A DNA stretch of 6,552 nucleotides from Gammaproteobacteria bacterium (GCA_030597275.1 JAUVSB010000082.1:1-6552), one strand, 5' to 3'; positions 1-6,296 are shown, numbered from the stretch's first letter. A program made the numbers and translations. Notes: a model not told the origin generated them from the sequence alone.

Positions 1-1
1 A

Positions 2-1216
2 TTGGATGTGGAAAAAATTCGTCAGGATTTCCCGATCCTGCATCAGCAGGTCAATGGCAAACCTCTGGTCTATCTCGATAACGCAGCAACCTCACAAAAA
101 CCCAGACAGGTCATTGAAGCGCTGGATAAATATTATAAAGAAGACAATGCCAATATTCACCGTGGTGTGCACACCCTAAGCGAAAGAGCGACCGCAGATT
201 ACGAAGCAGCCAGGGGCAAGGTACGTGACTTTATTAACGCCAGCTCAGAAAAAGAAATTATTTTTGTGCGTGGAGCAACCGAGGGCATCAACCTGATTGC
301 ACAAAGTTATGGCAGAAGCAACCTCAAGGCCGGTGATGAAATAATTATTTCTGAAATGGAGCACCATTCGAACATCGTGCCGTGGCAGTTACTTTGTGAG
401 CAAACTGGTGCAATCCTTAAAGTCATCCCGATTAATGATGCTGGTGAAATGATGGTTGAAGAGTTTGAGAAATTACTCAGCTCAAAAACAAAGATTGTTT
501 CCGTGGTTCATATTTCCAATGCCCTGGGAACGATCAACCCAGTTCAAACTATTATCGATCGTGCCCACGATCATAATGCGATTGTTATTATTGATGGTGC
601 ACAGGCAACACCACACACCGCAGTGGATGTGCAGGCGCTGGATTGTGACTTTTACGTGTTTTCCGGTCACAAAAATTTTGGTCCCACAGGTATCGGTGTG
701 CTTTACGGCAAGCCAGAGTTACTTGAAGCCATGCCACCCTGGCAAGGTGGTGGCGATATGATCAAGATGGTGTCATTCGAGGAGACCATGTATGCCGATC
801 TGCCTTATAAATTTGAAGCAGGGACACCACATATCGCAGGTGTCAGTGGTCTCGGCGCCGCCATTGACTATGACAATGTGATAGGTCTGGAGGCCATAGC
901 CACTTACGAACATGAACTGCTTGAATACGCGACAGAAAAAGCTGAACAAGTTGAAGGCTTGCGCCTGATTGGTACTGCAGCACAGAAAGCCAGCATCCTG
1001 TCTTTCGTCATGGATAGCGTTCATCCACACGACATAGGCACTATCCTTGATCATGAAGGTGTCGCCATACGTACAGGCCATCATTGTGCCATGCCGGTGA
1101 TGACACATTTTAATGTGCCAGCAACCGCCCGTGCTTCTTTTGCTTTCTATAACACCTTTGCCGAAGTCGATAGTTTGATTCAGGCCCTGGAAAAAGCCAG
1201 AGAGGTGTTTGCCTGA
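2..1216 (+). CDS. sufS: SufS, cysteine desulfurase (5' end cut by window)
   Basis: This is a PLP-dependent type II cysteine desulfurase that converts L-cysteine to L-alanine and holds the sulfur as a persulfide for Fe-S cluster assembly in the cytosol. Counting from the TTG at 2, the PLP lysine is K224 in SGHKNFGPTG. D198 and Q201 (IIDGAQ) and H121 contact the cofactor, C362 in RTGHHCAMP carries the persulfide, and R377 binds substrate. The numbering runs about two residues behind E. coli SufS. The protein is therefore nearly complete, but the true start probably lies just upstream of the window and TTG may be an internal Leu codon. H343, in VHPHDIG and 19 residues before C362, matches the His that SufU-dependent SufS enzymes use to take over the SufU zinc (from memory of the Bacillus system). 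The stop codon overlaps the sufU start by one base, so the two are likely translationally coupled. Confidence 0.96.
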   Translation: MDVEKIRQDFPILHQQVNGKPLVYLDNAATSQKPRQVIEALDKYYKEDNANIHRGVHTLSERATADYEAARGKVRDFINASSEKEIIFVRGATEGINLIAQSYGRSNLKAGDEIIISEMEHHSNIVPWQLLCEQTGAILKVIPINDAGEMMVEEFEKLLSSKTKIVSVVHISNALGTINPVQTIIDRAHDHNAIVIIDGAQATPHTAVDVQALDCDFYVFSGHKNFGPTGIGVLYGKPELLEAMPPWQGGGDMIKMVSFEETMYADLPYKFEAGTPHIAGVSGLGAAIDYDNVIGLEAIATYEHELLEYATEKAEQVEGLRLIGTAAQKASILSFVMDSVHPHDIGTILDHEGVAIRTGHHCAMPVMTHFNVPATARASFAFYNTFAEVDSLIQALEKAREVFA

Positions 1217-1671
1217 TGTTTGATTTAAAAGATCTCTATCAGGAAGTCATCATTGATCATAATCGCAGCCCGAGAAATTTTGGCAAACTCGAAAATCCGA
1301 CTCAGGTTGCCGAAGGCTATAACCCCTTGTGCGGTGATAAATTAAATCTATATTTAACAACAAAAGATGATGTCATTACCGATGTCAGCTTTGATGGTTC
1401 CGGTTGTGCAATTTCAGTTGCCTCTGCGTCTTTAATGACAGATTCATTAAAAGGCAAAACCATCAAAGAGGCCGAACAACTATTCGAGAACTTCCATGAT
1501 TTAATCATGGAAGAAGAAAACCCTGATGAGGAACATATGCAGGCACTGGGAAAACTTGCCGCACTTGCGGGCGTCAAGGAATATCCAGCACGCGTCAAGT
1601 GCGCGACGCTTTGCTGGCATACTTTGCATTCGGCATTACAGGGTGACAAGTGCGCTGCGAAAACAGAATAA
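1216..1671 (+). CDS. sufU: SufU, zinc-dependent sulfur acceptor of the SUF system
   Basis: This 151-aa protein has the IscU/NifU N-terminal fold and is of the SufU type. It takes sulfur from SufS C362 and hands it on to the SufBCD scaffold. The zinc ligands expected for SufU are visible: C39 and D41 (LCGDK), C64 (GSGCAISVAS) and C129 (ARVKCATLCW). R125 and C133 lie around the last one. The roughly 20-residue stretch between the second and third cysteine motifs (about residues 85-115) is the insertion that separates SufU from IscU. The HSCA-binding LPPVK motif of IscU is absent, which also argues against IscU. The ATG at 1216 overlaps the sufS TGA (TGATG), which fixes the start. Family assignment is firm. 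Its role as sulfur shuttle rather than scaffold is inferred from work on the Bacillus protein. Confidence 0.95.
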   Translation: MFDLKDLYQEVIIDHNRSPRNFGKLENPTQVAEGYNPLCGDKLNLYLTTKDDVITDVSFDGSGCAISVASASLMTDSLKGKTIKEAEQLFENFHDLIMEEENPDEEHMQALGKLAALAGVKEYPARVKCATLCWHTLHSALQGDKCAAKTE

Positions 1672-1684
1672 TTGAGAACGAAAC

Positions 1685-2242
1685 ATGCAACATAATGAAC
1701 CCATCACTATAGTGCGAGACTGCAACGCCGCACTGATCCCTGATGGCACCCCCATCAAGCTTGAAAAAGACAGTGTCGTCTATATTACGCAGGCATTAGG
1801 CGGAAGCTATACGGTGAATATCAATGGCAACCTTGCACGTGTTGATAGTAAAGATGCTGATGCACTGGGGTTTGAAGTTGAAGAAAAGAGCAATGAATCC
1901 GAAGCTGTACATGAGTTGACAGGGGATGGCAGTGTTGAAGAATCATTAATCTGGGATCAACTGCGCACCTGCTACGATCCGGAAATCCCTATCGACATTG
2001 TCGAACTCGGCCTGATTTATAATTGTAGTGTTACTCCTGTCGAAGCAGGTAATCAGGTTGATATCACCATGACACTGACTGCGCCAGGTTGTGGCATGGG
2101 TGAATTTCTGGCTGAAGATGTTCGCAGCAAAATATACAGCCTGCCTAATGTCACCCAGGTCAATGTCGAGCTGACTTTTGATCCACCATGGAACCAGACC
2201 ATGATGTCAGAAGCTGCCAGATTACAAACTGGTCTTTATTAA
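1685..2242 (+). CDS. sufT: SufT, MIP18/DUF59 Fe-S maturation protein
   Basis: This 185-aa protein has the two-part layout of the SufT family. A short N-terminal domain (about residues 5-63, with LIPDGTP, ITQALGGSYTV and GNLARVDSKDADALGF) precedes an MIP18/DUF59 domain (about 87-170). The DUF59 signatures are DPEIPIDIVELGLIY (98-112), the T-APGCGMG loop with the conserved reactive Cys136, and FDPPWNQ (165-171). Family members act as auxiliary factors in maturation or transfer of Fe-S clusters, mainly under high Fe-S demand, and are not part of the core scaffold. A variable, Glu/Ser-rich linker (about 64-86) joins the two domains. The gene starts 13 bp after sufU with a weak GAG ribosome site, consistent with the same transcript. 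Family assignment is strong; its clients cannot be read from the sequence. Confidence 0.93.
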   Translation: MQHNEPITIVRDCNAALIPDGTPIKLEKDSVVYITQALGGSYTVNINGNLARVDSKDADALGFEVEEKSNESEAVHELTGDGSVEESLIWDQLRTCYDPEIPIDIVELGLIYNCSVTPVEAGNQVDITMTLTAPGCGMGEFLAEDVRSKIYSLPNVTQVNVELTFDPPWNQTMMSEAARLQTGLY

Positions 2243-2280
2243 CACTCATTAATATATAAGCCCTGCTAGAGATTCCTGCC

Positions 2281-2619
2281 ATGTCAGACTGGATTAACAT
2301 CGAACCCACAGAACACTTCGGCCCGGGCCAGGCCAGGCTGGTTGATCTGGGGGATGTGCAAATTGCCGTTTTTAATCTCGACGGCGAATATTTTGCTATC
2401 GAAGATAATTGCAGCCATGATAATTCCCCTATGCTGGGTTGCGGACTGGAGACAGATCAATTACTCGATGGCGAGCAAATTATCTGTCCACGTCATGGTG
2501 CCCGCTTCTGCATTAAAACAGGCAAGGCGCTCACACCTCCTGCCTATGAAGATGTACCGACTTTTCCTGTCCAAATCATCGATGGTATCGTCCAGACACG
2601 TGACAACCGTTGGGATTAA
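2281..2619 (+). CDS. Small Rieske [2Fe-2S] ferredoxin, SUF-operon associated
   Basis: This 112-aa soluble protein has no signal peptide or membrane segment and resembles the ferredoxin subunits of non-heme iron dioxygenase systems. The Rieske cluster ligands are visible: C44 and H46 (NCSH) and C69 and H72 (CPRHGARF). The usual downstream Rieske stretch, TGKALTPPAYEDVPTFPV, follows. No oxygenase or reductase partner is encoded nearby. It lies 38 bp after sufT, and Rieske ferredoxins of this type recur at the ends of suf operons, so it may be a client or an electron donor for cluster assembly; that is inference. Two features are odd. The ligand pairs are 22 residues apart (H46 to C69) where close relatives as I recall them have about 16. 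There are also two extra cysteines near the cluster, C54 and C77. No strong ribosome site precedes ATG 2281. Confidence 0.9.
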   Translation: MSDWINIEPTEHFGPGQARLVDLGDVQIAVFNLDGEYFAIEDNCSHDNSPMLGCGLETDQLLDGEQIICPRHGARFCIKTGKALTPPAYEDVPTFPVQIIDGIVQTRDNRWD

Positions 2620-2671
2620 AAGAATTTTTGCTGCTTATTCAGATTTATGTCACAGGAAGTGAGATAAAGGC

Positions 2672-2699
2672 TTTACGCTTGATTCCAAGCACGTATAAT
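2672..2699 (+). promoter_or_regulatory. Sigma70-type promoter for ndk (and probably rlmN-pilW-rodZ)
   Basis: A -35-like TTTACG (2672-2677) and a perfect -10 TATAAT (2694-2699) are separated by 16 bp. Transcription should start near 2705-2707, giving a leader of about 77 nt before ndk. No convincing terminator separates the Rieske gene from this promoter, so some readthrough from the suf operon is possible. There is no other strong promoter before rodZ, so this one probably serves ndk through rodZ. Confidence 0.75.
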
Positions 2700-2782
2700 C
2701 CCGCGTTTAATTAATCAGCAACCTTTGGTTTTCCCTTGCCTGATTTTCTCTGGGGGAATCCTTTTTCGGAGTTAGTAAGTAA

Positions 2783-3220
2783 ATGGCCGTAGAACGTACG
2801 CTGTCGATTATCAAACCAGATGCAGTAGCCAATAATTTTATTGGGGAAATCTATTCCAGATTCGAAGCAAATGATCTGCGTATTGTCGCTGCCAAGATGG
2901 CACTTTTAAACAAAACGCAGGCTGAAGCATTTTATGCTGTTCATAAAGAGCGACCTTTCTATTCCATGCTGATTGAATTCATGATCTCTGGCCCGGTGAT
3001 GATCACTGTTCTTGAAGGTGAAGATGCCATTGCAAAATACCGTACCCTGATGGGTGCCACCATGCCTGAATTTGCTGCTCCTGGCACAATCCGTTACGAC
3101 CTGGCAAGAGAGGGTAAAGCTAACGAAAATGCAGTGCATGGATCTGACGCGCCGGAAACAGCGGCGGAAGAAATTAAGTTTTTCTTCAAGCCAGAGGAAA
3201 TCTGCTACCGCACCCGGTAA
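2783..3220 (+). CDS. ndk: Nucleoside diphosphate kinase
   Basis: This enzyme transfers the gamma phosphate from ATP to nucleoside diphosphates through a phospho-histidine, balancing the NTP and dNTP pools in the cytosol. The 145-aa protein covers the whole family (E. coli Ndk is 143 aa). The N-terminal ERTLSIIKPDAV holds K11, HKERPFY is present, R87 and T93 flank MGAT, and R104 lies in PGTIRYD. N116 and the phosphorylated H119 lie in NAVHGSD. Two local oddities are seen. The loop before the active-site His (residues 107-118) is two residues longer than in E. coli or Pseudomonas Ndk, and the residue after GAT is Met where Asn, Asp or Lys is usual. All catalytic residues are kept, so it should be active. 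The likely ribosome site is GGAG at 2768-2771, 11 nt before ATG, which is rather far. Confidence 0.97.
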   Translation: MAVERTLSIIKPDAVANNFIGEIYSRFEANDLRIVAAKMALLNKTQAEAFYAVHKERPFYSMLIEFMISGPVMITVLEGEDAIAKYRTLMGATMPEFAAPGTIRYDLAREGKANENAVHGSDAPETAAEEIKFFFKPEEICYRTR

Positions 3221-3229
3221 GCTATAACC

Positions 3230-3262
3230 ATGAAAGCCGGGGCTATGAAACCTGGGCCATGA
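3230..3262 (+). other. Possible leader mini-ORF upstream of rlmN (10 codons)
   Basis: The ATG at 3230 opens a frame reading MKAGAMKPGP and stopping at TGA 3260-3262. That stop overlaps a second ATG at 3259, which reads MKRGPEIWA and stops at TAG 3286-3288, past the rlmN start at 3279. The arrangement would allow coupled re-initiation into rlmN. There is no clear ribosome site before 3230, and the frames may simply follow from the repeat. Translation is unproven. Confidence 0.25.
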
Positions 3263-3263
3263 A

Positions 3264-3270
3264 AAGGGGG
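3264..3270 (+). promoter_or_regulatory. Ribosome binding site of rlmN
   Basis: AAGGGGG lies 8 nt before ATG 3279. In the rlmN frame a TGA occurs at 3273-3275, so the gene cannot begin further upstream. Together these fix the start at 3279. Confidence 0.8.
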
Positions 3271-3278
3271 CCTGAAAT

Positions 3279-4382
3279 ATGGGCATAGACGTGGAAAAGC
3301 AAACCAACCTGCTTGATCTGGATCGACAATCCATGGAGGCCTATTTTGCCGACATGGGTGAAAAACCTTTTCGTGCCGCCCAGGTACTCAAATGGATCTA
3401 TCAACATGGCATCACCGATTTCTCGGAGATGACAACTTTAAGTAAGGCACTTCGCGAAAAATTATCTGACATCGCCCGGATCGAGCTTCCAAAAATAATC
3501 TCTGAACAAATTTCAGAAGATGGTACACGCAAGTGGCTAATCCAGCTTGATACTAACAACAGTATAGAAACTGTATTTATTCCGGAAAAAGATCGGGGTA
3601 CTTTATGTATCTCTTCCCAGGTTGGTTGTGCGCTGGACTGTAGTTTCTGCTCTACCGGTAAACAGGGATTTAACCGTAACCTGTCAACCGGGGAAATCAT
3701 CGGCCAATTATGGATTGCCAGTCAGGCACTGGGAGACTACGAACATAAAAACCGTACTATCAGTAATATCGTAATGATGGGCATGGGCGAACCAATGCTC
3801 AATTTTGACAATGTCGTCAGTGCCATGAATTTGATGAAGGAAGATCATGCCTATGGACTTTCACGCAGACGGGTCACATTGAGTACATCAGGTCTGGTCC
3901 CGGCAATTGATAAACTGGCAGAAACAAGTGATGTCAGCCTGGCCATCTCATTACATGCAACTAATGATGAACTGCGCAATAAGCTGGTACCTATTAACAA
4001 AAGCTATCCTATAGCAGAGTTAATGGACGCATGCAGAAGATATGCAAAAATCCGTGCTGTAGATACCATCACTTTCGAATATGTTATGCTGGATGGCATT
4101 AATGATAGTGAGGCCGAGGCTCGTATGCTTGTTAAGCTGATGAATGGAATCCCCGCAAAGATTAACCTGATCCCGTTCAATCCCTTTCCTGGAACTGACT
4201 ACAAATGTTCCAGTACGGGTGCAATCGATAAATTCAGGGACGTCTTGATAAAAGGTGGTATTTTCACCATCACTCGCAAAACCAGGGGTGAAGATATTGA
4301 CGCAGCCTGTGGCCAACTGGTTGGCAAGGTCATGGCACGGGCGAAGAAACACCAGCACCAGAAAATGGATAATCAGGCATGA
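3279..4382 (+). CDS. rlmN: RlmN, dual-specificity 23S rRNA/tRNA adenine-C2 methyltransferase
   Basis: This radical-SAM enzyme makes m2A2503 in 23S rRNA at the peptidyl transferase centre and m2A37 in some tRNAs. The 367-aa length is normal. The N-terminal accessory domain (about 9-90) includes LLDLDRQSMEAYF and GEKPFRAAQVLKWIYQHG. The radical-SAM cysteines are C117, C121 and C124 (CALDCSFC). MMGMGEP (166-172) and RRRVTLSTSG (196-205) are SAM- and fold-associated motifs. C344 in DIDAACGQL is the counterpart of the methyl-carrying Cys355 of E. coli. C110 (TLCISSQVGC) and KINLIPFNPFPG (294-305) also match. Cfr was considered as an alternative, but the gene neighbourhood and the close match to RlmN rule it out for practical purposes. 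The ATGA overlap with pilW suggests translational coupling. The spacer upstream carries an unusual repeat. Confidence 0.97.
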   Translation: MGIDVEKQTNLLDLDRQSMEAYFADMGEKPFRAAQVLKWIYQHGITDFSEMTTLSKALREKLSDIARIELPKIISEQISEDGTRKWLIQLDTNNSIETVFIPEKDRGTLCISSQVGCALDCSFCSTGKQGFNRNLSTGEIIGQLWIASQALGDYEHKNRTISNIVMMGMGEPMLNFDNVVSAMNLMKEDHAYGLSRRRVTLSTSGLVPAIDKLAETSDVSLAISLHATNDELRNKLVPINKSYPIAELMDACRRYAKIRAVDTITFEYVMLDGINDSEAEARMLVKLMNGIPAKINLIPFNPFPGTDYKCSSTGAIDKFRDVLIKGGIFTITRKTRGEDIDAACGQLVGKVMARAKKHQHQKMDNQA

Positions 4383-5146
4383 GGAATATTGCTCTGACCT
4401 TTATTCTTTGTTTCTATTGTTTTGGCCTAAACGGATGTAATCAAACGACAGACGGTTCAGGGTCAGCAGCGGTCAGACCAACTGCCGGGACCAATGACAT
4501 TGCAGCAGTTAATCTAAATCTTGGTGTCGAGTATTTACGCCTGGGTGAATACGAAAAGGCATTGTCTAAACTGGAGAAGGCCCGAGAGGCAGATGAAAAT
4601 TATCCGCCTACATACAATACACTGGGAGTTTTATACCAGCGGCTTGGCGATAAAGTGAAGGCAGAAGCGTATTATCAGCATGCCCTGCGCTTAAATAGCT
4701 CGGATGCTTCCACCCTGAATAACTACGGTCAATTCCTTTGTAAGGAAGGTCGCTACGATGAAGCAGAAGCAACTTTTCTCAAAGCTGCACAAAATCCACT
4801 ATATTCGACACCGGAGATCGCACTTTCGAATGCAGGCACCTGCGCTATGGCTCAGGGTAATCTGGATACCGCGGAAAGATATTTCAGAAGTGCACTGGTA
4901 AAAAATCCCAGGGTTGCCGTTGCTTTGCTACAAATGGCACAAATCTCATATACTAACGCCAGTTATCTATCGGCAAGGGCTTATCTACAGCGTTACCTTG
5001 AAATCGGTCCACATACAGCAAAGACTCTCTGGCTCGGTATCACTATTGAAAGAGAACTAGGCGATAAAAACTTACTGGCTAGTTACGAATTGTTACTGAA
5101 GAATAAATATCCACAGAGCAAAGAAGCCAGCTTGTTAGAAAATTGA
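4379..5146 (+). CDS. pilW: PilW/PilF, type IV pilus TPR lipoprotein (pilotin)
   Basis: This 255-aa protein begins with a lipoprotein signal peptide: MRNIALTFIL, a hydrophobic core, and the lipobox L17-N18-G19-C20. Asn at +2 after the cysteine, not Asp, is consistent with export to the outer membrane. The mature part is a chain of about six TPR repeats (from about residue 40 to 240), for example NLGVEYLRLGEYEKALSKLEKA, here spanning about 47-68, then units near 75-106, 110-137, 147-178, 180-210 and 214-245. In Pseudomonas PilF and Neisseria PilW this family helps the secretin PilQ reach and assemble in the outer membrane. Position between rlmN and rodZ is the usual place in gammaproteobacteria. 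It overlaps the rlmN stop by four bases. The symbol pilF is used for the same gene in Pseudomonas. Confidence 0.93.
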   Translation: MRNIALTFILCFYCFGLNGCNQTTDGSGSAAVRPTAGTNDIAAVNLNLGVEYLRLGEYEKALSKLEKAREADENYPPTYNTLGVLYQRLGDKVKAEAYYQHALRLNSSDASTLNNYGQFLCKEGRYDEAEATFLKAAQNPLYSTPEIALSNAGTCAMAQGNLDTAERYFRSALVKNPRVAVALLQMAQISYTNASYLSARAYLQRYLEIGPHTAKTLWLGITIERELGDKNLLASYELLLKNKYPQSKEASLLEN

Positions 5147-5152
5147 TTTTTC

Positions 5153-5180
5153 ACGACAGTTCTTACGACAGGTCTTACAG
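5153..5180 (+). repeat. 12-bp tandem repeat in pilW-rodZ spacer
   Basis: ACGACAGTTCTT (5153-5164) is followed directly by ACGACAGGTCTT (5165-5176), with one mismatch, and then a partial third copy ACAG (5177-5180). It fills most of the 43-bp gap before rodZ. It looks like a recent local duplication. It may affect spacing to the weak rodZ ribosome site, but no function is evident. Confidence 0.75.
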
Positions 5181-5189
5181 AAGATATAG

Positions 5190-6101
5190 ATGATGGCAGA
5201 AGATCAATTAAATAACAGTACCGAACTTGGTGATTTGCTCACCAGGGCCAGAGAAAAGTTATCGCTATCTCAAAAAGATATTGCCTCCAGGCTCAACCTG
5301 AGTGCACAAATTATTGCAGCACTGGACAGCAATGATTTCGATAAATTACCTGCACCAACCTATGTCAGAGGCTACATCAGAAGTTATGCGCGTGTTGTTA
5401 ATCTGGATGCAGACAACCTTATTGGCCTATACGAAGGGGTAGCCGAAGCACCTCCGGAGATTCTGCCCGATGTGAAACCTGCGGTTCAGGCAAGCAGCAG
5501 GGACAAACCTGTCAAGGCGATGACTTATCTGGTTACTTTTACATTGGTTTTTTTGCTGATAGCCTGGTGGCAGGGCCAAAATATTGTCAATCCCGGTTTC
5601 TTTTCAATCAATCAAAAAACCAGTCAAGGGGGTAAGTATCCAGGGGGCTTTACCTACACTTATGATGTTGTCAGTCATCCAGAAATACTCGAGGTGTCCG
5701 ACCTGGATGAATTAGAGCAGGATAAGCTGACAAACATGAAAATTGTTGATTTAGACGAATCCGATGGTACAGAAGCAGATGATATTTTATCAGTAGAGGA
5801 CTCATTAACTCTGAATGCAAAAACAAGTTTGACCACCCCGGCAAATCCAAATGCTCCGGCAGGTTCAGATACCTTAAAACTGGAATTAACTGCCGAGTCC
5901 TGGGTCGAGGTTTTTGACGCTTCAGGCGAAAGACTCTATCGTGCTCTTGCCAAACCTGGAGAAATCATCAGCATCACTGGCACAGCGCCATTATCCGTCA
6001 AGCTTGGTAATGCCCGGGCTGTTTCTGTCAACTTCAATGGTAATGCTTTCGATACCAGCGAATATACCAAAGCAGGTGTTGCCCGCTTTCTACTAGAGTA
6101 A
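5190..6101 (+). CDS. rodZ: RodZ, cell-shape protein linking MreB to the membrane
   Basis: This 303-aa bitopic inner-membrane protein has the standard RodZ layout. A cytoplasmic Xre-like helix-turn-helix domain that binds MreB filaments comes first (about 12-83, with LLTRAREKLSLSQKDIASRLNLS, here positions 16-38, and KLPAPTYVRGYIRSYAR, 52-68). A single membrane helix follows (about 111-128, TYLVTFTLVFLLIAWW), then a variable periplasmic linker (about 130-226), and a C-terminal DUF4115 beta domain (about 229-303, with LTAESWVEVFDASGERLY and PLSVKLGNA). The linker is markedly acidic (many Asp and Glu between 164 and 205). The gene is preceded only by a weak ribosome site. ATG 5190 and ATG 5193 are adjacent, and either could be the start. 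It lies 43 bp after pilW and probably shares its transcript. Confidence 0.95.
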   Translation: MMAEDQLNNSTELGDLLTRAREKLSLSQKDIASRLNLSAQIIAALDSNDFDKLPAPTYVRGYIRSYARVVNLDADNLIGLYEGVAEAPPEILPDVKPAVQASSRDKPVKAMTYLVTFTLVFLLIAWWQGQNIVNPGFFSINQKTSQGGKYPGGFTYTYDVVSHPEILEVSDLDELEQDKLTNMKIVDLDESDGTEADDILSVEDSLTLNAKTSLTTPANPNAPAGSDTLKLELTAESWVEVFDASGERLYRALAKPGEIISITGTAPLSVKLGNARAVSVNFNGNAFDTSEYTKAGVARFLLE

Positions 6102-6161
6102 AACCCGGATTATTCTTATTGGCGTGTTCAATAAAGCGTCATAAGCCACATCCACCAGTCC

Positions 6162-6181
6162 AGGGAGTTTCCCTAATTTTT
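6162..6181 (+). terminator. Possible weak intrinsic terminator after rodZ
   Basis: AGGGA (6162-6166) and TCCCT (6170-6174) form a 5-bp stem with a 3-nt loop, followed by AA and five T (6177-6181). The stem is short, so termination may be partial. GGGAG (6163-6167) could instead pair with CTCCC (6196-6200), which would break the terminator. Confidence 0.5.
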
Positions 6182-6238
6182 GCATCCTGAGCAGGCTCCC
6201 ATAACTACCACATAATGACTCATATTTTACTGACACGC

Positions 6239-6247
6239 TGGTATACT
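6239..6247 (+). promoter_or_regulatory. Extended -10 promoter for hisS
   Basis: TGG followed by TATACT (6242-6247) matches the TGn extended -10 form, which can work without a good -35 element. No good -35 lies 16-18 bp upstream; the CTGACA at 6230-6235 is too close to pair with it. Transcription would start near 6254, about 54 nt before hisS. Confidence 0.55.
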
Positions 6248-6296
6248 GGCGCACTAACATTATGACCCACATATATTTCAAAATGATTCGTTTCCC

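Larger units (their letters stand above)
3230..3286 (+). repeat. Degenerate tandem repeat in ndk-rlmN spacer
   Basis: Four imperfect units follow each other with a step of 15, 14 and 13 bp: ATGAAAGCCGGGGCT (3230), ATGAAACCTGGGCC (3245), ATGAAAAGGGGGCC (3259) and CTGAAATATGGGCAT (3272). Each has (A/C)TGAAA followed by a G-rich end. The run covers most of the 58-bp spacer and includes the rlmN ribosome site and start codon. Possible RNA stems include 3236-3242 with 3251-3257 (one mismatch, one G-U) and, in competition with it, 3255-3258 with 3269-3272. The second would cover part of the rlmN ribosome site. Confidence 0.7.

Noticed and set aside
773..1108. A 111-codon open frame on the - strand within sufS
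   Set aside because: It lies wholly inside a well-conserved gene and its translation has no recognisable domain. Treated as a shadow of sufS.
2607..2631. Possible terminator after the Rieske gene (CAACCGTTG followed by AATTTTT)
   Set aside because: The two arms leave only one base for a loop, and several bases separate them from the T run. Not a workable hairpin.
2721..2761. TTCCC / GGGAA pairing in the ndk leader as a regulatory hairpin or riboswitch
   Set aside because: The stem is short with a large loop and no riboswitch consensus is recognisable. Too weak to report.
2906..3334. A 142-codon open frame on the - strand across ndk and the start of rlmN
   Set aside because: It is antisense to two conserved genes and to the spacer repeat, and its translation is low-complexity with no family signature.
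4020..4358. A 112-codon open frame on the - strand within rlmN
   Set aside because: It is antisense to the conserved C-terminal half of rlmN and has no recognisable motif.
3279..4382. Cfr-type antibiotic resistance methyltransferase
   Set aside because: The protein matches housekeeping RlmN closely and lies in its conserved neighbourhood.
6230..6247. CTGACA as the -35 partner of TATACT upstream of hisS
   Set aside because: Only 6 bp separate the two, far from the 16-18 bp needed. The extended -10 reading fits better.
6093..6281. A 62-codon open frame on the - strand in the rodZ-hisS spacer
   Set aside because: It has no recognisable product or convincing ribosome site, and it runs over the likely terminator and hisS promoter.
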